Origin: CAYMRB01 sp964392615
Lineage (GTDB): Bacteria > Planctomycetota > UBA8108
Assembly: GCA_964392615.1 (NCBI GenBank)
Contig: CAYMRB010000124.1
Coordinates: 1 to 22,253, forward strand
Reading direction: 5' to 3'
DNA length: 22,253 bases
Translations under genes and position numbers: made by a program
Part shown: piece by piece, positions 9,715-16,748 of the stretch
How positions within the stretch are numbered: position 1 is the first letter of the stretch
Layout of the letters: the number at the start of each line of letters is the position of its first letter
The notes under the pieces: generated by a model
Databases searched by the model: none
The model's input: the letters and a program-made list of their open reading frames with translations, nothing else
Told to the model about the DNA's origin: nothing

Positions 9715-10751
9715 GCGTTGGTACCACGTTGCGCACCTGCGCATTGACGTTCGAGCCGTACCTGCAGGATCGGGTTTGGGGCGGCCGTCATCTCGAAGCG
9801 TACGGTCGGAATCTGCCCGCGGACGTGCCGATCGGCGAGTCGTGGGAAATCTCGGCGATTCCCGGTCGCTCGAGCGTCATCGCGAGCGGACCGCACGCCG
9901 GCTGCGAGTTCGTCGACCTCTTGCGCGAGCACCGCACGGCGATCGTCGGCACCCGCGACCAGGCCCCGTCCTTGTTCCCGCTGCTCGTGAAGCTTCTCGA
10001 CTCGACGACGCCGCTGTCCGTGCAGCTCCACCCGAACGACGCGGAGGCGCTGCGGCTCGAGGGGACCGGCGAAGGCAAGCTCGGCAAGACCGAAGCGTGG
10101 ATCATCCTCGAAGCCGAGCCGGGCGCCGAGGTCATCCACGGCCTCGCGCCGGGCGTCGACGCCGCCGAATTCTACCGGCGCATGCAGGAGGTCGGCGGTG
10201 GCAAGCTCGATCCCCAGGAGGAGCGCGATTGGTTCCGCTGGGTCGCGGTGCGCGCCGGCGATGTCGTCTTCGTGCCGGCCGGGACGATCCACGCGCTCGG
10301 TGCCGGAGTCGTCCTCGCCGAGGTGCAGCAGAACTCCGACATCACGTACCGCATCTACGATTGGGGGCGCCAGGATCAGGGCGGCAATACGCGCGACCTC
10401 CACATCGACAAGGCGATCCAGGTCGCGGCGCCCGAAGACGTCCCCTGCCCGCTGACGAATCTCGCGGACACACCGCGCGACGGCGAGGCGCTGGCGCCGA
10501 TCCTCGAGTGCGACAAGTTCTCCTTCGACCTGATCCGACTCGAAGCGGGCCAGACCTTCCGCGCTGACACGCGGTCCGACGGCGAGAGCCGCTTCCACCT
10601 GCTCTTCGCGCACACCGGCCGGGTCGAGTGCCGTGTCGCGGACGACGTGTGCGAGGTCGGCCCCACGTCGTTCGTCCTCGTTCCCGCGTGCACCGGCGAG
10701 TGGGAGCTCGAGGCACGAGACGGGGCCGCGAGCGCGATCCTGGTGCGCTGA
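9711..10751 (+). CDS. manA: Class I mannose-6-phosphate isomerase
   Basis: This 346-residue enzyme interconverts mannose 6-phosphate and fructose 6-phosphate, feeding GDP-mannose and polysaccharide synthesis or mannose use. It belongs to the shorter bacterial (Firmicutes-type) class I family. The zinc site is visible: Gln105 and His107 in SVQLHPND, Glu128 in GKTEAW and His194 in PAGTIHALGAG. The likely catalytic arginine is Arg214 in ITYRIYDWGR. The N-terminal motif YLQDRVWGGRHL and GESWEIS are also typical. The ATG overlaps the STAS gene stop (ATGA, 9711-9714), so the two are translationally coupled. Nothing else for sugar metabolism is nearby. No terminator is visible after the stop; the next 200 bases hold a hexamer repeat and a candidate promoter. 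Confidence 0.94.
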   Translation: MSVGTTLRTCALTFEPYLQDRVWGGRHLEAYGRNLPADVPIGESWEISAIPGRSSVIASGPHAGCEFVDLLREHRTAIVGTRDQAPSLFPLLVKLLDSTTPLSVQLHPNDAEALRLEGTGEGKLGKTEAWIILEAEPGAEVIHGLAPGVDAAEFYRRMQEVGGGKLDPQEERDWFRWVAVRAGDVVFVPAGTIHALGAGVVLAEVQQNSDITYRIYDWGRQDQGGNTRDLHIDKAIQVAAPEDVPCPLTNLADTPRDGEALAPILECDKFSFDLIRLEAGQTFRADTRSDGESRFHLLFAHTGRVECRVADDVCEVGPTSFVLVPACTGEWELEARDGAASAILVR

Positions 10752-10784
10752 GCGCGCCCTGACATCACACGAATCGGGCTCGAA

Positions 10785-10808
10785 GTCGGAGTCGGAGTCA
10801 GAGTCGGA
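10785..10808 (+). repeat. GTCGGA hexamer microsatellite
   Basis: Four tandem copies of GTCGGA (the third is GTCAGA) lie in the gap after manA. I see no coding or hairpin function. Six-base repeats of this kind are prone to copy-number change. Confidence 0.75.
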
Positions 10809-10860
10809 CTCACCCCCTGGCCTCCGCACGCGGATCGCGTTTCCCTCGCTCCGACCGGCG

Positions 10861-10869
10861 TGCTATCAT
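10861..10869 (+). promoter_or_regulatory. Candidate extended -10 promoter for the small membrane-protein genes
   Basis: TGCTATCAT contains TATCAT (five of six matches to TATAAT) with TG one base upstream. No good -35 is present, as is common for extended -10 promoters. It lies about 80-90 bases before the start of the next gene. The rest of 10752-10948 shows only the hexamer repeat and C/G runs that could form a leader hairpin. Confidence 0.4.
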
Positions 10870-10948
10870 CCACGGCTCTGCAACGGCCGCCTCTACAGGG
10901 TTTCGTCCCCCCCGCGGGAGGACGGGGGCGCCGGACAGACCCCATAGA

Positions 10949-11485
10949 GTGAAGCCAATGCCAGAACGTCGTCGACCGGGTGCAGGTAGTGTCCGAGGTC
11001 GTGGAAACGGCCCAGCCGGAGCGCGCGGTGCGCGACGTGGAGCTCCCCGTCCGCGGCCCCAGGGGGCCAGGAACGGCGGCCCCCCGCAGAAGAGCGGCGG
11101 TCTGCCGATGTGGGTCATCGTCGTGATCATCGGCCTGCCGCTGATCGGCATCCTCGGGGCGGTGTTCTACAAGGTCGCCACCCAGAAGGAGCCGGAGCGC
11201 GTCGTCCGGAACGAGAACGACGAGATCGACGCCCTGCGCAAGCGCGCGGGGTTGCTCCAGAAGGAGTACCCGGCCATCGCGAATTCGGGCTCCGATGCGA
11301 AGAAGCGCGCGTTCCAGGAGCGTCTGCAGGACTTCATGATGGACTTCGATGGGGTCATGAAGCCCTACATGGACGAGGACGGCTACCTGCGCGACGAGTA
11401 CCGCGGCTATCGAAAGATCACGGCGCCGATCGTGCAGATGAGCGTCGATCTGTCCAGGCAGACCGGCTTCGGGCTCGACGACTAA
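10949..11485 (+). CDS. Small single-pass membrane protein with Arg/Gly/Pro-rich N-terminus, unknown function
   Basis: I do not recognise a family. The 178-residue reading begins at GTG 10949; an ATG three codons later (10958) is equally likely. Residues 5-50 are rich in Arg, Gly and Pro and surely disordered. One membrane helix follows (about 53-75). The C-terminal 100 residues are charged and helical, ending in LSRQTGFGLDD. By the positive-inside rule the basic tail would be cytoplasmic and the helical domain outside. There is no signal peptidase site or lipobox. The next gene has the same layout, and both stand in line with the giant kinase gene. Coding character (codon bias, membrane helix) is good, so the gene is probably real. 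Confidence 0.7.
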   Translation: MKPMPERRRPGAGSVRGRGNGPAGARGARRGAPRPRPQGARNGGPPQKSGGLPMWVIVVIIGLPLIGILGAVFYKVATQKEPERVVRNENDEIDALRKRAGLLQKEYPAIANSGSDAKKRAFQERLQDFMMDFDGVMKPYMDEDGYLRDEYRGYRKITAPIVQMSVDLSRQTGFGLDD

Positions 11486-11572
11486 TTCGGGGATCAGGGC
11501 CCGTCTCCGGCCGCCCGATCGCTGTCCGGTCGGGAATCGCGAGTCGGCCCGCACGTTCCGAGGATCCGCACC

Positions 11573-12070
11573 ATGAGACGACAGCAGCAGCACGAGCCGA
11601 GACAGCACCGCGAGCCCCTGCAGATCAAGAAGCGGGGCGTCGATCCCCTCGACCTGATTCTCGGCATCGTCGCGGGGGTCCTCCTGCCGATCCTGACGTA
11701 CGCGATCCTGATCGGATCGGGCTACGCGAAGACCAAGAGCGATGTCGGCCAGTTCCGGGAGAAGCGCAAGGTCCAGGTCGAGATGGACGCCGAGCTCGTC
11801 GGGATCCAGCTCGAGTATTTCCGGAAGATCCGCGCCGAGTCCTCGCTGCCGCTCATCCAGCTCGCCGAGGACGCGCCGGTCGGAACCCACCGCCTGAACG
11901 TCCGCGAGTGGGCCAAGCGCAGCCTGCAGGAGATCATCAGGGGGCTGACGACGGTCGAGTCCCAGATCAAGGGCAGCGATCTCGAGGCGAAGCTCAGCGG
12001 CCCCTTGCGCCAGGTCCGGGAATTGCGCGATCGCTGCAAGGCGGATCTCGCCGCCGCGGCGGAAATCTGA
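11573..12070 (+). CDS. Small single-pass membrane protein with coiled-coil-like C-terminus, unknown function
   Basis: The 165-residue protein starts at ATG 11573 after CGAGGA about 8 bases upstream. A basic, Gln/Arg-rich tail (1-22) precedes one membrane helix (about 27-50). A charged helical domain of about 110 residues follows, probably extracytoplasmic, with heptad-like spacing in its second half (LRQVRELRDRC). No family is recognised. The layout resembles that of the protein encoded 88 bases upstream, although I see no clear sequence similarity. It ends 190 bases before the kinase gene. The two may work as a pair at the membrane; this is inference from layout only. Confidence 0.72.
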   Translation: MRRQQQHEPRQHREPLQIKKRGVDPLDLILGIVAGVLLPILTYAILIGSGYAKTKSDVGQFREKRKVQVEMDAELVGIQLEYFRKIRAESSLPLIQLAEDAPVGTHRLNVREWAKRSLQEIIRGLTTVESQIKGSDLEAKLSGPLRQVRELRDRCKADLAAAAEI

Positions 12071-12144
12071 TCGCTGCGCGGACGATAGCGCGCCGTCGGG
12101 GCCGGTAGCCGGCGGCAGCAACCGCCGTGCCCGCGTCGTATCGG

Positions 12145-12173
12145 TTGCCGCGGGCCGGTGGCCGGGGTAGTTT
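12145..12173 (+). promoter_or_regulatory. Candidate sigma70-type promoter before the giant kinase gene
   Basis: TTGCCG at 12145-12150 and TAGTTT at 12168-12173 are spaced by 17 bases, about 90 bases before the kinase start. The match is moderate (four and three of six). The rest of 12071-12259 is GC-rich with short GGCGG/CCGCC pairings and no T run, so no terminator is called. Confidence 0.35.
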
Positions 12174-12259
12174 TCATCGGTACCCCACTCGGGGGGGAAG
12201 CCGGGTTTCAATCTGGGCAGTCGTGGTGCCGACGCAGGTGGGATAACGCTGGCTCGTCC

Positions 12260-15200
12260 ATGCGTGAGTTCAATTCCGACGAGACGATCAACGGCCGGTA
12301 CACGGTGCTTCGCAAGCTCGGCGCAGGCGCCATGGGCAGCGTGTACCTGTGCCAGGACCGCGTCGAGAAGAACATCAAGGTCGCGTTGAAGGTCCTCGTC
12401 TCGGAAGACCTCGACGACCAAGACGTTTGGGCGAAGGGCGAGTACGAGGCGCTGACTCGACTGCGCCATCCGAACTTGGCCCGCGTGTACAACTTCGGGC
12501 GCATCGAGGACTCCGACGACTACTTCATCGTTTCGGAGTTCATCAAGGGGCTCGACCTCTACTCATCGACCGAGTACCTGAACTACGCCGAGACCACCGA
12601 GATCGTCGTTCAGATCTGTCGAGCCCTCGAGTACATCCACTCGCAGGGTTACGTCCACTTCGACGTCAAGCCCGACAACATCCTCGTCACCCGTCGCAAG
12701 ACGATCGGTATCAAGGAGGGCTCGAAGGTCCAGTACGACGAGGACGCGCTGAAGTCGACGTGCTCGTCGAAGATGACGAAGCCGGTGGTCAAGCTCATCG
12801 ACTTCGGGTTGGCCGAGAAGATCACGGGCTCGTTCAGCTTCGCGATCAAGGGCACGCTGAACTACCTCGCGCCGGAGATGCTCAATGGGCAGAACCCGGA
12901 CAAGCGAGCGGATCTGTACTCGCTCGGCGTGACGATCTTCCAGATCGTCAACCGCGACCTGCCGTTCTACCAGGACTTCGGCCAGTTCGCCGGCGAGCGC
13001 CTCTCCAGCCCCCGGGCCAAACGTGCAGACCTCTTCGAGGGCTGCATGAAGAAGCACCCGGACTTCATGCGGGAGCTCATCCTGCGCCTTCTGGAAGAGG
13101 ATCCCGCCGACCGCTTCCAGAGCGCCAAGGAGGTCATCCAGTTCATCAACAAGAACTCGGAGTTCGAGTTCGAGATCGAGACCGAGGAGACTCGCGAGAG
13201 CTACTTCCACTCGCCCAAGCTCGTCGGGCGCAAGAAGGAGATGAACCTCCTGCGGCGACTCTACGATATGGCGTTCTTCCCGGACCGGGAGCGGCGCGAT
13301 GTCAGAGACGACGCCGTCGCGACATCGGAAGCCGGCGCGCTCGGCGATCCGGGTGAGGCGACGAGTGCCGCCGAGGGGATCGACGCGATCGACGCGATCG
13401 ACGCGATCGACGCGATTGACGCGGACGGTTTGGCGGACCAGCTGACCCCGGACGGCGACGCGGACCTGAACGAATCGACGGCCTCGCTCGAGGTCAGCAC
13501 GCGCCCGCCGGAGTCCGCCGAGATCCGGCCGCAGCTCGCCGTTATCTCCGGCGAGATGGGGTCCGGCAAGTCGCGATTGCTCGAGGAGTTCCGGCACTAC
13601 CTGACGCTCAACGACGTCAACGTCTACGCCGGCAATTGCTACGAGGCCAATCGCAAGGCGTATCAGCCGATCATCGAGATCCTGCGCCAGGTGGTGTACG
13701 GAGTCGGTGTCGACTCCGACCTCGTGACCGGCAACCGGGAGATCCTTCTCAAGCTGCTGCCCGAGCTCGCCGAGCTCTGGCGAGGCGACTCGTTCGCGAA
13801 GCGATCGAATCGTCCGGAGAAGGAGAAGCACTACTTCATCGAGAAGATCGCGCAGCTTCTCGTCGAGGCTGCTGACCTCTATCCCTACCTGATGGTGGTC
13901 AACAACCTGCACTGGGTCGACGAAGCCACGGTGGATCTTCTCGAGAAGCTGTTCGATCGCGTGTTCGAGCGGCAGCGTCGCGACGAGAACCCTCGCCTGC
14001 TCGTCGTCGTCAGCCAGCGCGGTGGCGAGCAGACGTCGGCGCGGTGCAAGGCCCTCGTCGATCGCCTCGTCGGTCAGGGGTTTGCGGCCGAGGTGCCGGT
14101 TCGTCGTCTGAAGCCCGGTCCGATCCGGGAGCTGCTCCAGGCGATGTTGGGCTTCACGGATATCCCGGACGAATTTGTCCAACGCCTGGGTGAGCAGACC
14201 GGCGGCAATCCGCTCGTGATCGTCGAGACGCTGAAGGCGCTCGAGGACGAAGGAATCATCACGCGCCGAGGCGGTGGCTGGACGATCAAGACGACGCGCT
14301 ACACGCGGGTCGAGATCCCCCGCTGCATGGAGGACTTGCTCCTCAAGCGAGTGGATCGCCTCGAGCCGCTGCGGCGGCAGATTCTCGAGGTCATGGCGGT
14401 CCTCGACAAGCCGGTGAGCCCGCGGCTGCTGCAGCGCTTCAAGCGCTTCCAGGATGCACCGATGCAGGTCCAGCTGCGCGACCTGGAGGCGGCCGGCATG
14501 GTGCAGAAGCTGTTCGAGAACAACAAGCTCCTGTTCCAGATCGAGCAGCCGAAGGTGCGCGAGATCCTGTACTCGAGCCTGTCCGACGAGGATCGCCGGC
14601 AGTACCACGGGGAGGTCGGATCCACCTACGAAGAGGTCTACGCGCAGCGCCAGGAGGAGATCCTCGAGGAGCTGGCATACCACTACCAGCGCAGCGACCT
14701 CACCGACAAGGCCATGAAGATGGCGTTGCTCGCGGGCGATCGACTCAAGGCGATCTACGCCAACGAGCAGGCCTTCGAGTACTACGAGTTCGCGCTCTCG
14801 ACGGTCGTCGACAACGTCGAGAAGATCGACGTGTACTTCGAGACGCGCGAGAAGCTCGGCGACATCTGCATGACGATCGGGCGGTACGACACCGCCGATG
14901 AGCACTACAGCGCGTTGCTCGAAGATGAGCAGCGGTGCATGCTGCTGCCCGAGCGGGTGACGACGCTCTTCCTGCGCCGTGGCAAGCTCTTCGAGATCCA
15001 GGGCGACTACGATTCGGCGTTGCGCTACTACAAGGAGGCGCGCAACCACCTGTCCCTTCACGGGCGTGACGGACAGGTCGTCGACCGGGCTCGCGTCTAC
15101 AACGCGATCGGCTGGGTCTACGTGTGCATGGGCAAGTACGAGAAGGCGATGACCATCTCGCTCGAGGCCCTGCGCGTGATCACCGACCTGCCCGAGCAGA

Positions 15201-16720
15201 TGGAACACGCCATGGTGTACAGCACCATCGGCAGCGCGAACTTCTACAAGGGCAACATCCGCGAGGCGATCAAGTACCACCGCCAGAGCCTGCAGATCAA
15301 GGAGCACCTCGAGAACATCCCGGAGATCGCGATCTCGCTGAACAACCTCGGGGCGGCGCACTTCGCCGGCGCGGAGTACGGCGAAGCGATCGAGCACTTC
15401 CACCGCGCATTGGCGACGAGCGAGGAGATCGGCGATCCGTACGGCCGCGCGATGACGCTGCACAACCTCGCCAAGCTCTGGGCGACGGTGGGGGACCTGG
15501 ACAAGGCCGAGGAATATCTGACGGACTCGCTGCGTCAGGCGAAGCTGTACAACATGCGCTTCCTCAACCTGCAGAACTACCTCGTGCGGGGGTTGATTCT
15601 GCGCGAGAGGGGCGAGTACACGAAGGCCGAGGGCAACTTCTTCCGCGTCCTGACCGCGTTCTCGAAGCAGGGCAACCGGGCGGGACTGTGCTCGATCCTG
15701 CTGCAGATCTCGGAGCTCTACCGATTCAACGGGAACCATCGCGAAGCGCAGTCGATGGTCGAGGAGGCGCGGCGGTACGCCGAGGAGCTGGGAATCGTCC
15801 CGCTCGTCGCCCGCTGCATGCTCGAGCAGGCGAGAGAGGAGCGCTGCGCCGAAACTCCGGACTGGGACCACGCGCTGGAGCTTCTGCGCGACGCGCGCGA
15901 GAAGGCGGAGAAGGGCGACAATCCGGAGCTGCCGGGCGAGATCAGTTTCGAGATCGGCGAGGTGCTCGTCTGCAAGCGCGAGGTCGCGAACGCGAAGCAG
16001 TACTATCGCCTCGCGCAGGAACGCAGCGCGGAGGTGCTCGAGTCGCTGCCGTCGGAGCTGCGCGCGGCCTACGAGGCTCGAGAGAAGCGGCGCTTCCCGG
16101 GAGCGGGCGATCACGATTCGAGTGCGGACGCTCCGGAGAGCGCCGCGCCGGAGCCGGCAGCCCACGACGACGTCGCGGCGCCGGACGCAGCGGACGCGGA
16201 CGCTGCCGTGGCGACGCCGGAGCAGTCCCTGCGTCGGGTCAATCAGCTGATGATGGCGTTGCCGAGCGCCCCTTCGCTCGCGCAGTTCCTCGGCCAGGTG
16301 GTCGAGCACGTCATCGCGGTCACGCAGGCCGACCTCGGCTGCGTCCTCAGCCTCTCCGGGCGGAACCTCGCCGTGATGGCGACTCGCAAGCGAGGCGGCG
16401 GACGGGCTCCGAATCCGAGCAAGCTGCTGTGCCTGTCGCTGATCAATCGGTGCCTGCGCAAGCAGCAGCCGATCATCATCTCGGACGTCATGTCAGACCC
16501 GACGGCTCAGAGGGTCTTCGCGTCCGCCGATGTCGACGGGCGCACGTTGACGATCCTGCCGTTCCTCGAGCCCGACGGAAAGAAGGGCGCGCTCTACCTG
16601 CTGAACGGGGCCGTGCCGGACTCGGAGGCGAACACGCAGCTCCTGCTGCTCCAGCCGTTCGTCAACCTGTTCCCGATGGCCTACCTTCAGTTCCAGTCGT
16701 CGCGCAGCTTCGCACTCTGA
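12260..16720 (+). CDS. Giant Ser/Thr protein kinase with AAA-type ATPase, TPR array and C-terminal GAF domain
   Basis: This is a 1486-residue signalling protein of the PknK-like layout known from Myxococcota and Planctomycetota. The kinase domain (about 14-310) has the glycine loop GAGAMGSV (21-28), Lys44, catalytic Asp135 in HFDVKPDN, DFG at 181-183 and LNYLAPEM. The usual Arg before Asp135 is Phe, and about 28 extra residues lie between the catalytic loop and DFG. An ATPase of the AAA_16/STAND type follows, with Walker A GEMGSGKS (431-438), a Walker B region VVNNLHWVDE (546-555) and GGNPLVIVETLKAL. Many TPR pairs span about 800-1270. An acidic Ala-rich linker leads to a GAF domain (about 1325-1480). 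An (Ile-Asp-Ala)5 repeat lies between kinase and ATPase. No membrane helix is seen, so it is cytoplasmic. The ATG at 12260 directly precedes the kinase fold but has a weak ribosome site. Substrates are unknown. Confidence 0.95.
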   Translation: MREFNSDETINGRYTVLRKLGAGAMGSVYLCQDRVEKNIKVALKVLVSEDLDDQDVWAKGEYEALTRLRHPNLARVYNFGRIEDSDDYFIVSEFIKGLDLYSSTEYLNYAETTEIVVQICRALEYIHSQGYVHFDVKPDNILVTRRKTIGIKEGSKVQYDEDALKSTCSSKMTKPVVKLIDFGLAEKITGSFSFAIKGTLNYLAPEMLNGQNPDKRADLYSLGVTIFQIVNRDLPFYQDFGQFAGERLSSPRAKRADLFEGCMKKHPDFMRELILRLLEEDPADRFQSAKEVIQFINKNSEFEFEIETEETRESYFHSPKLVGRKKEMNLLRRLYDMAFFPDRERRDVRDDAVATSEAGALGDPGEATSAAEGIDAIDAIDAIDAIDADGLADQLTPDGDADLNESTASLEVSTRPPESAEIRPQLAVISGEMGSGKSRLLEEFRHYLTLNDVNVYAGNCYEANRKAYQPIIEILRQVVYGVGVDSDLVTGNREILLKLLPELAELWRGDSFAKRSNRPEKEKHYFIEKIAQLLVEAADLYPYLMVVNNLHWVDEATVDLLEKLFDRVFERQRRDENPRLLVVVSQRGGEQTSARCKALVDRLVGQGFAAEVPVRRLKPGPIRELLQAMLGFTDIPDEFVQRLGEQTGGNPLVIVETLKALEDEGIITRRGGGWTIKTTRYTRVEIPRCMEDLLLKRVDRLEPLRRQILEVMAVLDKPVSPRLLQRFKRFQDAPMQVQLRDLEAAGMVQKLFENNKLLFQIEQPKVREILYSSLSDEDRRQYHGEVGSTYEEVYAQRQEEILEELAYHYQRSDLTDKAMKMALLAGDRLKAIYANEQAFEYYEFALSTVVDNVEKIDVYFETREKLGDICMTIGRYDTADEHYSALLEDEQRCMLLPERVTTLFLRRGKLFEIQGDYDSALRYYKEARNHLSLHGRDGQVVDRARVYNAIGWVYVCMGKYEKAMTISLEALRVITDLPEQMEHAMVYSTIGSANFYKGNIREAIKYHRQSLQIKEHLENIPEIAISLNNLGAAHFAGAEYGEAIEHFHRALATSEEIGDPYGRAMTLHNLAKLWATVGDLDKAEEYLTDSLRQAKLYNMRFLNLQNYLVRGLILRERGEYTKAEGNFFRVLTAFSKQGNRAGLCSILLQISELYRFNGNHREAQSMVEEARRYAEELGIVPLVARCMLEQAREERCAETPDWDHALELLRDAREKAEKGDNPELPGEISFEIGEVLVCKREVANAKQYYRLAQERSAEVLESLPSELRAAYEAREKRRFPGAGDHDSSADAPESAAPEPAAHDDVAAPDAADADAAVATPEQSLRRVNQLMMALPSAPSLAQFLGQVVEHVIAVTQADLGCVLSLSGRNLAVMATRKRGGGRAPNPSKLLCLSLINRCLRKQQPIIISDVMSDPTAQRVFASADVDGRTLTILPFLEPDGKKGALYLLNGAVPDSEANTQLLLLQPFVNLFPMAYLQFQSSRSFAL
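13379..13423 (+). repeat. Five tandem 9-bp units encoding (Ile-Asp-Ala)5
   Basis: Four identical ATCGACGCG units and one ATTGACGCG variant lie in the linker between the kinase and ATPase domains. Because the unit is nine bases, copy-number change keeps the frame and would only alter linker length. Confidence 0.9.
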
Positions 16721-16748
16721 TTCTCGCGCGCCGCCGCGTCAGCCGGAA

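Noticed and set aside
10633..10947. Frame ending in a Ser-Glu repeat after manA
   Set aside because: It starts inside manA in another frame, and the Ser-Glu run is only the GTCGGA hexamer repeat being translated.
11486..11572. GC-rich pairings (CCCGA with TCGGG, GGGCC with GGCCC) between the two small membrane-protein genes
   Set aside because: The stems are short with large loops and no T run, so I do not call a terminator.
10376..12469. Long minus-strand frame over manA and the small membrane-protein genes
   Set aside because: It has no recognisable domains and covers several well-supported plus-strand genes and their gaps.
12563..16309. Open frame of over 1200 codons opposite the giant kinase gene
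   Set aside because: It is Arg/Leu/Val/Asp-rich without motifs. The plus strand has intact kinase, ATPase and TPR motifs throughout.
16721..16748. Possible shared terminator between the convergent kinase and FHA genes
   Set aside because: The 28 bases are GC-rich with no stem followed by a T run on either strand.
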